The notes under the pieces: generated by a model
Seen by the model: the letters and a program-made list of their open reading frames with translations, nothing else
The model's database searches: none
What the model was told of the DNA's origin: nothing
Program-made: the position numbers and the translations under genes
Shown: piece after piece, positions 1 to 11,800 of the stretch
How the letters are laid out: each line of letters begins with the position of its first letter
Position numbering within the stretch: position 1 is the first letter of the stretch
Assembly: GCA_028015205.1 (NCBI GenBank)
Contig: CM051508.1
Coordinates: 13,286,001-13,350,000, forward strand
Length of the DNA: 64,000 nucleotides
DNA from: Mytilisepta virgata
Taxonomy: Eukaryota > Mollusca > Bivalvia > Mytilida > Mytilidae
Direction of reading: 5' to 3'

Positions 1-762
1 AAGAAATCGAGCTTCAATTTTAAAAAAGCAAATACTTCTAAAATATAATATATTGTAGAAAATTAATATTAAGGAAAATGGAATTTATTACACATAAAGA
101 TAATATTCACTTTTAATTGAATAGATAGAAATTAACAAAATTTAAAATTTGCTAGGAAAATACATCCATCTGGAGATAAAATTATTAAATATTATTATTA
201 AATTGATTCTTGATGCATTTTTTGATGAGCGCTTTCCATCTGATTTAGGATTGGAACTCTAAATTATTCTCCATTACAAACCATGGAAAGGTCAATCACA
301 TCACATTGGAGCATAATATGAAATGTGTTGGCACCAAAGGTGGTAAAGAAAATCAAGTTTAAAGCAATGCAGTATACTCAGACCATATCACTGACTACCA
401 TTATGAAAATTAAAAATTTTATTTAAAACCTTTAAGAACTCCAATTTTGCATTCCTTGCATATTTAAATTATTTCATTAAAAATTTTTCAGGTTGCTTGG
501 TTCATTATTTTGAATTTAATTTTAAGTAAGTTTATATGAAAACTCCTGAGGATTTGGTTTGTTCTTGACTCAGTTTATTAATTTAGCTACATGTATACCT
601 TATGGACATCTTGAAATTTCGTCGTCATCCGTTAACTTTTACAGAAATCTTCTTGAAATTTTAGATTAAATTTAATGAATCAAAATATCTATGCATTCAA
701 AAACACTGTAATTCTATTTAAAATGACAACTTACATATGTAGATTGATATATTTACTAATTT
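1..762. other. No gene seen
   Basis: AT-rich sequence with frequent stops in all frames. No repeat family or exon is recognised. Confidence 0.5.
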
Positions 763-1984
763 TTAGCTCACATGGCCTAATGGGCCATGTGAGCTATTGC
801 CATCACTTGGCGTTCATCGTCATCCGTTAACATTTACAAAAATCTTCTCCTCTGAAACTACTGGGCCAAATGGAACCAAACTTAGCCATAAGCATCATTA
901 GGGTTTAAAAAATGTATCCGATGACCCCACCTGCTAACCAACATGGCCGACATGGCTAAAAATAGAATATAGGGGTAAAGTTTACTAAACTACAGTTTTT
1001 GTCTTCTATCTCAAAAGCTAAAGCATTTAGAGCAAAACTGACAGGGTAAAAATGTTTATCAGGTCAAGATCTACCTGCCATGAAATTTTCAGACGGATCG
1101 GTCAACCTTTTGTTGGGTCATTGCCCCTGAATTGTCAATTTTAAGGAAATGTAGCAGTTCTAGGTTATTATCATGAATATTATTATAGATAAAAGACAGC
1201 AAAAATGTTAAAAAAAGTAAGATCTACAAATAAGTCAACATGACCAAAATCATTGATTGACCCCTTATAGGAGTTTTTGCCCTGTAAAGATGGCATCCAG
1301 CATAAAATTTCCTTTAAAGATCTTCTCCTTTGAAACCACTGGGCCAATTGGAACCAAAGTTGGCAGTAATGGTCCTTAAGAGGTTCTCTTTCAGAAATCT
1401 AAAACTACTGTGCCAATTAGAACAAAATTTGGCAGCAATGGTCCTTAGGTGGTCTTCTTTCAGAATTTTATCCGATGACCTGGCCCGTCATCCAAGATGG
1501 CCACCAGAGCCGAACATAGTTTAACATAGGACTCTATGGGAAATTAACTGAAAGATCTTCTTGTCTGAAACCACTTAGCCAATTGGAACAAAACTTAGCA
1601 GCAATGGTCCTTAGGTTCTCCTCTTTCAGAATTACATCCGATGACCATATCATCCAAGATGGCCACCAGAGCCGAACATAGTTTAACATAGGACCCTATG
1701 GGAATTTTACTTGAAGATTTTCCTGTCTGAAACCACTTGGTCAATTGGAACAAAACTAAGCAGCAATGGTCCTTAGGTGATCCTCTTTCAGAATTATATC
1801 CTATGACCCCACCCGTTATCCAAGATGGCCACCAAAGCTGAACAGTGTTTGATATAGGACCTGAGTTGAAAAACCACTGAAAGATCTTCTTGTTTGTAAC
1901 CAGTGAGCTAGTTGGAACTTGACAGGTTGTGAGTCAAGATGGACATAGTCCAGGTGAGCGATACAGGCTCCTGGGAGCCTCTAG
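763..1984 (+). mobile_element. Helentron-like AGCTCACC element, copy 1
   Basis: Starts AGCTCACATGGCC with a hairpin partner GGCCATGTGAGC, then CATCACTTGGCG. It ends with CCAGGTGAGCG, the hairpin AGGCTCCTGGGAGCCT and CTAG-T. The core holds about four degenerate units of about 170 bp (from about 1320) related to the 166-bp satellite at 18.6-21.5 kb. No transposase is encoded. Confidence 0.8.
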
Positions 1985-2717
1985 TTAGTTCTAGCATTTA
2001 TTCTCTTATGAGAGTTTTAAATTTTGGGAACAGGTGTTACTTGTGTTTGATAATTCCTCAAAACTTTCTTTATGGAAAAATACAAAAAAATAACTGTGGC
2101 AGAGAAATTAATTTGAATTGTAATAACTTTAAATATAGCAATTGATTGCTAAATTCAGGTTGAGCGACCATTGATTAGGTACATAGAAACTGGAAGATAT
2201 AAAAATATGCCCATAGAGCAAAGACTTTGTCACAAATACAAAGTTCTTGACGATGAGAAACATTTTCTTTTAAATTGTAACATAAATTGTGCCCTTTTTT
2301 ATCGCATAGAAATAATTCTGCCCTTCAAGGTTGACAACAAATAGATAATTTTGCTACATCTTTAATAATATGAATAATACAGATAAAATTAAAAACATAT
2401 TGTTACCTAATACAATAGAACTTGTTTGTCGAGTCTGCATCAAGCAGTCTTTAGAACTGAGTTCATAAGACCCATGTCAGACACGTTCTTAAAATACTTC
2501 AATTTTTCTATGTCTTTGTATCATGTTGTTTTATTATTTTTTTCTTTGACCCTAAGGGGTATAATCCTGCAAAGAAATTTATAACCGACTTTGGTCAGTT
2601 TACAAAGTTTAAGCATAAACAGATTCACAAAAAATGACTTCAGTTTGTAAGAAGACTGACAGTATTTTTATAAAATTGTTTTATAGGCAAATAAATGGTT
2701 TGGATAAGGTCCTGTAA
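1985..2717. other. Upstream region of the RING gene
   Basis: No convincing exon before 2718. Any promoter and 5' UTR of the RING gene should lie here or further upstream. No TATA box or repeat is assigned. Confidence 0.4.
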
Positions 2718-2840
2718 ATGAAGTTTGGCAGGGAAGAGGATGATTCTGACCATGGACATAACGAAAGATATCAGCCTAAAAAAAGTACATCATCAACCAA
2801 GCTGACATCAATTTCATCTTTTAAAACTGGATGTATTTTT
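2718..2840 (+). CDS. RING gene exon 1 (start codon, charged N-terminus)
   Basis: Encodes 41 residues beginning MKFGREEDDSD, rich in acidic, Lys and Ser residues. It ends at donor GTAAGA (2841) in phase 0, exactly what the acceptor at 4204 requires. The 5' UTR is not delimited. Confidence 0.7.
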
Positions 2841-5800
2841 GTAAGATTTACAGTTGTAGAGTATACATGTAACTACACAATGACAGTTTTCCAGAATATT
2901 TCACATTTCCAGAGTTCGTTGACAGACCAAATTAAAAAATCTTGCTGATTTCTATTAACGTAACTTTTGTATTTTCACCAATGTAATTTTTAATTGAGAA
3001 ATTTGTGTGCATTGATCGTTGCAATATTTCATCAAAAGAGATTTGTCTTAAGATTAATTAATGTGAATTGTTAATTTTTAATCCCCTACCGGCAAAGCCA
3101 GAGTGGACTTTAGGATTGCATTCCGTCTGTCTGTCTGTCCATCAGTCAGTCCGGCAAATAAGTTTTCCACATTTTTTTCCGTTGTGCTTGAAGGTATTGA
3201 CTTGAAATTTGGTATATAGTTTTATCATGACCAGTTACAGATCAAGTTTGAATTTTGTTCCGGTCTGATGATTTTTTGCAGAGTTATTATCCTTGGACTT
3301 AGAAATTTCACGCAAATAATCAGTTTTCCGCACATTTTTTTCGTCATGCTTGAAGATATTGATTTGATATTTGGTATATAGTTTTACCATGACAAGTTAC
3401 AGATCAAATTTGAATTTCGTTCTGTTCAAATTATCTTTTTGCAGAGTTATGGTTCGCAGACTTAGAAAACGAATAATCAGTGTTCCGCACTTTGTCACTT
3501 CTTCTCTCTCCGATTCACATACTTAAGGAGATTTTGCATGTTTTCTCATAGATTAAGTCGGTAGGGGCATTGTATTGCCAACAATATTTTCAGAATGCTT
3601 GTATTATATAAAGTAATAAGGAGCAAAAAGCATAAATGCAAGTTTCTGTACAATTTTAATTCTGTTTTTGGCATTTATAAAAACATCACATAAATTTCAC
3701 AATATACGTTAACTAACCTGCATTGACTAGCCCATTTGAACAAATTAGTACAACTGAATAGAATTACCGGTACTCATAATGAATTTCTAGGTCAAACATA
3801 AAATTTTGTAAATATGTTGAATTATTTTATTATATAGAAGTCATTGGCAATGTTATTTGTTTCTGACTTAGATTTTTTACTCAAAAGTTGAACCAATTTT
3901 TCAAAAAAAGAGCAAAGACAACCAAATAGGACATATAAACTTCATATGATGGAACCGCAGGAACATCATCATGAAGAAGTATAGGGGATTATTTAGGCAA
4001 GTTGGAAGAGGTTTAACTATCAACAGCAGTGTCGATCATACACAATCCAATCACAGCTGTTGATAGTAAAACCTCATCTAACTTCGCTAAACAATCCCCG
4101 GTGCAGAAAGGAGGAAGTTTGAAAAAGGAAATGACAAATCTTTTATAAGTAAGGGGAAATTCACAATGGGGAATAAAAAAAAATCATTATCTGTTTGTTT
4201 TCAGATTGGTGCTATAGTATTTTACGTGATCTCATACATTGGTGGACCAGTAATAAGCACTTTATTCATAACAGGCTTGTATATTTTCATTGAGAAGATA
4301 TCAGTTTTTAAAGAAAGAAATAGGTAATTTAATATGCACATTATAATTAGAAATAATTTTTATATTACCATCCAAGACATATTTACATTGTGCACTTGTA
4401 TGACAATAAAAAAACAGATGACAGTAATAGTCAACAATGACATACCAGTCAAGTAAGGCCATCCAAAAAGTTTAGCGAAGGAACGTCCCTGCTGTTTCGG
4501 TGTTTGATTGAAATCAGATCACACTTATGATCAATCATAGTCGTAAAAATGTTTGTGTAATGAGACTCGAGACTGGCCGTACCACTTTAAGGGAGAGCAA
4601 CACTCTAAAACTGATATTAGACTCCAATGAAGATTTTGAAAAAGATAAGCCTAACCTGACACTATGGGGGCCGTTCTAACTCCCTGCATGTGAAGTTAAA
4701 TTAGTATAAGTTGATTCCCAATCCATTATAAGTACTAAATAAGTTTAAACTATAGCTTTACCTTTGTCTTTCATAGTTGGAATCAAAACTGTAGATGTTG
4801 TTGTTTTTTTTCTCACAGAAATTATCATGAAGAGAATACAGAGTCCACAGTTGCAAAACTTCAGCTTGAAAAAGAAAAGTACCGACAAGAAAGCGATCGT
4901 ACTCTTGAGAAATTATCTTCCCTGAAAACTTTGAAAACTGACAATGAAAATTTAAAATCACAGATAGAAAGACAGACATATACCAGTAACAAATTATTAG
5001 ATGAAATAGCAAAACTAAAAATAGAACAAAAAACTCTGAACCGTGAAAAATCGGGATATGCAGATAATCTGATTGCTGAGAAAGACCGCAATAGACGGGA
5101 ATCTGCATCATTGAATAGAAAACTGGAGGAAGAATCCGATAGGTATGTATAACATTGCTTAGTTTTAATAACAGTATAATTTACATTCATCCAACAACAA
5201 GCTGCAAAACCGCGTATAATCTGTAACACCAGAAAGAATTCAAAGTTTGTGATTTTTCAGTGTTGCTACTTTCAGCACGCGGAAACTTTATTTGAAATGG
5301 AATTACTAGAGGCTATTAAACAAAGGGCATGTTTAATATCTGTTACAAAATTGGTTGTTTTCTTAAACATTCAGGCATGCTTTCAACATCTCATAAAATA
5401 TGCTTAATGAAAGTAAAAACAACTATCTTTTCTGTTAACATTATTTTTAAGTAGCTAAATACATATGTTGTGTTTAGTTTAATGGGGTCCAAAGCTTTTT
5501 GTAGAGATATATGTAATTTAAACATCAGCAGCCTAAACCATTATGAAGCTTATAGCTTGTTTTTGTACTTAATCTCTGAAGAAAGAAATACTTATGAAAA
5601 AGTAAATCGTAAATGTACTGATGAAGGGTTCCAGTTTCAGATATAAGGGTCAATTGGGCAGTGATTATATTTTTTTTACCTGATATGTGGAAAAAAAATT
5701 GCATTTTTTTCAAATATAGTCTGGTTTTAGAAGCACTTGGGATGTTTCTGACTTTTTGGGTCATTTTAATGGGAAAAGTTCAATAAACATTACAGAATTG

Positions 5801-8800
5801 ATCAGTTTGATAAATTCTTCCTTATCAAAGTTATGCAAGGGAGAAAAGTTTTGTTGATGAAGTCAGATAACTCTCTGAAGTTTTGCTTTGTTTAGTTGGG
5901 GTTTTGCGCCGTTTTCCGCACGTTTGTCTATTCGTGGTGGCATTTTTATTGGTGGAGGAAGCCAGAGTACCTGGAGAGAACCACCGACCTTTGGTAGGAA
6001 AATTGGCAATCCTTGTCAGAAGTTTTGCTGAATTTGACATTAAAACTATTAAAATCAGTAAAGAAAAGATATATGATGGATGGAAAAACGAATATAATTA
6101 GTATCAAATACTTACAGGTATAAGAAAACAATTGAAAATTTGAATGAAGAAATTAATAAGCTAAGAATGGAGATTTCTACATATATACAGACTCTGAATA
6201 ATGCCGAGGATCAGAAAAGGATAATGGAAATGAAGATCGCTCAATTGTCAGAAAATTTAAACCAAGCCCAAAATGAAAGAGTATGGATAGAAAATCAAGC
6301 TAAGGCAGCCATCTTGAAAGAACAGGAAACAGTCCAACAGACGTTTAAAACTGCACAGCAAAACTATATTGAAGTGGAAAAAAAATTGAAGAAAAGTAAA
6401 GATGAATTGAAAAAGTAAGCACATTGTTAAAGACGTCATATGTGTGTGTATTAAATTGGAAACTTACAAACGCTTAAACATCATTTAAGTAGTTATATTG
6501 CTGTTCTTCATCTGTAAGTGATAATTCTTTATAAATAAACACAATTTCACTTCCAGGCCAGACTACTTTTACCCAAGGGCAGAATGGGTATGCTCATTTC
6601 TCGTCATGCCAACTTATCTGTCTAATTAAGAAATAAATCATTGGTGCCATTCTCTATGGTTAATTTAACGTGGTTAGGCCTTATATTTGTTTATATTTTA
6701 CACCGAGCTTTGGTGAGGTGTAAAATATTAAAAAATATAAGGCCTAACCATGTTAAAATAACCATAGAGCATGGCACCAATGAATTTATTTCGATTCTAA
6801 TAGGACAGTATGCATCATTTCTGTTATCGAAATGAACCAGATAAGGCGTCAAATAGGGGCAGTCATGTCGATTTTAACAAGACAAAAACTTTTACAGAAA
6901 AATGTAAAATGTCTTTAAACAAACAAAATAAAATCAGACTTACATTTTTGTGAGATTTTAAAGCAAATACCAGCGTTCCAGATCCTGTAAAACGTACAAT
7001 TTTCCGTTTTTGACTGTCGATCTGGTATCATTTGAATATATGACATTATACCTTGGATTGTAACGTCGCACTTTCGACCTTCATACCATTTCTCATGACA
7101 GTTATCGTTGTTGTATTTCGAGCTTTGCTAAATGTTTGCAAAGCGATATATGTAAGATAGATCCAGTGAGATGGAAGAATATGACTTTGAAACTTTATTT
7201 TATCAACAAAATACAACAGTTTATAGATTTCAGGTGTGCTTCATGCTGCACATCAACAACGCATTGTACGCATGTGTGAATAATAATTGTTTAATATAGA
7301 ACACGGTTGTGTTTCTATAGCGAAAGTCAAATTTTTACAATATACAAAATTTAGGGAATGTAATTCGATGAAATATGTTTGATATTTCTGTATGACCCCC
7401 CTTTAGATACATTATAGCTGAAATATCTGTTCTGAACTAATATTGCTTGTAATAGAGATTGAGTGGATTTTGCAGCTTGACTCATATTTAATAACTAGAA
7501 TTTAACAAGGAAATTTATTACAGCAAATCACATTCTTGGATTTTTGAAAAAAAACACAACAACGAGAATATTTAATAATATCAATTGTTATACATGAGAG
7601 AGAAAAGCAGGCATGCTTTTAAGCCCTTAAGGGGGTACCCAACACTTTGACTAAAATAGATTTGGCTCGTTTAATTTTCGTAAAATTTTGACGAAATATT
7701 TACTTTGATCTGTTGACCAAAATATAAAAATGTCAAGAAATTTGAACCACACAATTGATGGGAATAATTTCATTGGATATAAAGCAGTTTGACAAACACT
7801 AATTTTGATCATTGAGAAGCTTAATTTCTCTTTACTAATAGTATGTGATTAAAATTTTCAGCTGATTTTTAAAGAGTAAACTCCCTTAGGTGTTCTGTAC
7901 CTCCTTAAGATAAGCAGAATATTTGGTTTTCATGTCAGAACCCTAAACCTAATAAAACGTTAAACATTGATAAAAATACGAAATGTTTATGCACCACTAA
8001 ACAGGCTCAGTATTTATTACACAAAGAAGAGCTCCAGTGAATTTACCAAATAAAAAATCCTTGAAACTGATATTTTGACCTTGAAAAGTACCCTGTGTAT
8101 TAAACCTCAGTATATTGACTGAATTGTTGTTTTACATCAGTTTCAAAAAATTCAAACACTAGCTCATTAAAACATTCAGCAAACCACTGTCTGAATATCT
8201 AGATGATTTTTGGCCAGGTTGCACAGAGTGCAAATCCGGGTTATAGTATGGTGAATGTTGGGCGGGCGGGTGGGCGGCGGGCGGTGGGCGTTCGGGGAAA
8301 TGGGTACCTATTTTGTGAAATCAACTCCTCCTACAGTTTTTCACCCACACCCTTGAAACTTCATAGAATGTTTCTATATATATTGAAGATGTGCACCTCA
8401 CTTTATGGAGTTATTTCAGGAATTATTTCCCATTTTTCCAAACTTTGGAACTTAGTCGTTTTTTTTATTGACATCATCAATAGAGGGTATCTATTTTGTG
8501 AAATCAACTCCTCCTACAGTTTTTCACCCACATCCTTGAAACTTCATAGAATGTTTCTATATATATTGAAGATGTGCACCTCACTTTATGGAATTATTCC
8601 AGGAATTATTTCCCATTTTTCCAAACTTTGGAACTTACTCGTTTTTTATTGACATCTTCAATAGAGGGTACCTATTTTGTGAAATCAACTCTTCCTACAG
8701 TTTTTCACCCACATCCTTGAAACTTAATAGAATGTTTCTATATATATTGAAGATATGCACCTCACTTTATTGAATTATTTCAGGAATTATTTCCCATTTT

Positions 8801-11800
8801 TCCAAACTTTGGAACTTAGTCATTTTTTATTGACATCTTCAATAGAGGGTACCTATTTTGTGAAATCAACTCCTCCTACAGTTTTTCACCCACATCCTTG
8901 AAACTTCATAGAATGTTTCTATATATATTGAAGATGTGCACCTCACTTTATGGAATTATTTCAGGAATTATTTCCCATTTTTCCAAACTTTGGAACTTAG
9001 TCGTTTTTAGCTCACCTGGCCTGAAAGGCCATGTGAGCTTTTGTCATCACTTGGCGTCCGTCGTCTGTCCGTCCGTCCGTCTGTCTGTCCGTCCGTCCGT
9101 CCGTCCACAATTCACATTTTAATCTTCTCCTCTGAAACCACTGGACCAATTTCAACCAAACTTTGCAGGAATGGTCCTTGGGTGGTCCCCTTCCAGAATT
9201 GTATCAGGGGTCGCAATCCACCAACAAACATGGCTGCCGTTACTAAAAATAGAAAAAAGGGGGTGGTTTCTTAAAAAATCTTCTCCTCCAAAACTACTCA
9301 ACCAATTTATGTCAAACTTAAGTGGAATGGTCCTTAGATGATCCTCTTTCAGAATTGTATCCGATGACTCCACCCGCCAATCAAGATGGCTGCCACAGCC
9401 GAACTTAGTTTAACATAGGACCCTATGGGAAATTCATTAAAAAATCTTTTTGTCTGGAACCACATGCTCAATTTGAATCAAACTTTGATGGAATGGTCCT
9501 TAGATGATCCTCTTTCAGAATTGTATCCAATGACCCCGCCCACCAACCAAGATGGCTGCTTCAGCCGAACTTAGTTTAACATAGGACCCTATGGGAAATT
9601 CATTAAAAAATCTTCTCGTCTGGAACTACTTGCTCAAATGGAACCAAACTTTGGTGGAATGATCATTAGGTAGGTCTCTTTCAGAATTGTATCCGATGAC
9701 CCCACCCGCCAAACAAGATGAATTTTAATGTCAACTTTGGCAACTGTATGCCAGGTGAGCGATTACAGGCTCCTGGGAGCCTCTGGTTTATTGACATCTT
9801 CAATAGAGGGTACCTATTTTGTGAAATCAACTCCTCCTACAGTTTTTCCCCCACATCCTTGAAACTTCATAGAATGTTTCTATATATTGAAGATGTGCAC
9901 CTCACTTTATGGAATTATTTCAGGAATTATTTCCCATTTTTCCAAACAAGTGTTTATCAACATGTAATCAAATCAAATATTGCTTACTTCACCTATTTCT
10001 AATTAAATTGATGGCTGCCTCTGTGCTCGTACACCAACATACAATATGTCTGATTTTGTCTTTATAAATATTCATGACTGCCAATGTGCAATATGATCTT
10101 GTAATCCCCTTTGTCACCACTACAGTAAACACCCAGCAACCCGGCCATTTGTGTCTTTGACCCATTTTTTTATACAAGAAATCTGCAACTTTTCAAAGGA
10201 CTGGTCAGCTGAGTCAGTATAATGTGTATGATATGTCTTCCTGCGGACTGTTACCTCGTGAGCTTGCACATAAAAAATTTGACTCAGCGTGTACAAAGCA
10301 GAGTTCATACTAAATTCATATCAACATGTTCTTTTCCTGATATGCATTAAATAATTACCAATGGACGTTAAATATAGATTCTCCTTCCGGTACGAGTGAG
10401 TTATGGAATTTCTCCAACCCGAGATAGTTAAATTTCTATTTTCAACATGCGAGCCTTTAGCGAGCATGTTAAAATCTTAAATTTAACTATTGTGGGTAGA
10501 AAAATTCCATAACTCGCGAGTAAATTGAAGGAGAAACTGTTTCTCCTATGATTTTCGACAAAAACCTCAAGAAAATGTCGTTGTTATGTAGTTTGTTTAC
10601 ATAGACTTCATTTCGGGACTTCTCTAGTTTATCGTTCCATTAACTGTAGAAAAAAAACGGCTGTGATTCCCATGTAAAAATTTAATCAGCGGGAAGTGGT
10701 TAAAGATATTATGTATTTTTATCCAACCGATTAAACACGTCAAAAATAGTAGAAACAATAATTCATCCATCCATCATGTTATATATCTACTGGTATATTA
10801 TTCTTACATTTAGGCTCCAAGACTCACAGCCTGCATTTGATACTGTGAAAGCATTGGAACTGGCTAGAAAAGAATTAAGTCAGATGAAAGCTGAAAATGA
10901 ACGATTAAAACAACAGGTCAGCCAGGTAGTAGCACACCATAATTCATCTCAGTCAACATATTTTTAACTTGATTTTCCAACAACCTGATATTAGTTTAAC
11001 AATGTTCGGATTAGAATCTGTATCAGTCAAGATGCATGCTGGAGGGTAATTCGAGCAACGAAGTGACCTCGTGGTATTAGATTTGGCCTTACATTTTGTT
11101 GAAAACTAAGTTGGATTGCCTATAAATCAATTGCCTGATACATTTCAATGGTAGAAATGGCAAATAAGATAGCCTTTTTAAAGGAAACTCACAACTTGTA
11201 TAATGAAAAATAAAACCAAGCCACAATTTTTTAATAGTAACAAGGGAAATAATTAAATTAGAAAAAATATGGATCAACTGGGCCCACTGATAACTTGGAC
11301 CACAGATGACTTCTCTGTGTTCTCTCTCCACTTCTCCTTGTTAGCTTCAGAGAGAGGTAACTTTCCCCTTTCATCCTCAAGTAGCTTGAGCCCTGGACAG
11401 CTTCTTGTTTTCAGGTGCTATTATTTTCAGATACATTTCGTTATTTAAATTTGTGAATCAACAATCATACAATAGAGTTACCCATTTCCTTTACAGACTC
11501 AGTTAGATCATGTATAAAGTATGTGTGTTTAGGGTTACATCCTTATAAAAAATTGGCAGTTAGGAATTTTTTTTTATTTTGCTAATTTGTTTTACCTTGA
11601 TACTATGGAAGGAATTATTTGTTTTTAATGGTGCTTGTATGAAAATGTCCAAAAAAACTATATGATAGACACAAAAAATTAAGGTTGCTAGGGAAACCCT
11701 AAACACACACAAATATATTTTTTGCCATACAAATTTGATATGTTTAACCTCACAAAAATTCCATAATTGCCTGTCTGTATTTCTAGTTGTCCCCGGTCTA

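Noticed and set aside
8203..9274. Overlapping open frames of up to 149 codons
   Set aside because: They translate the 181-bp tandem repeat and the GTCC microsatellite of an inserted element; no protein features.
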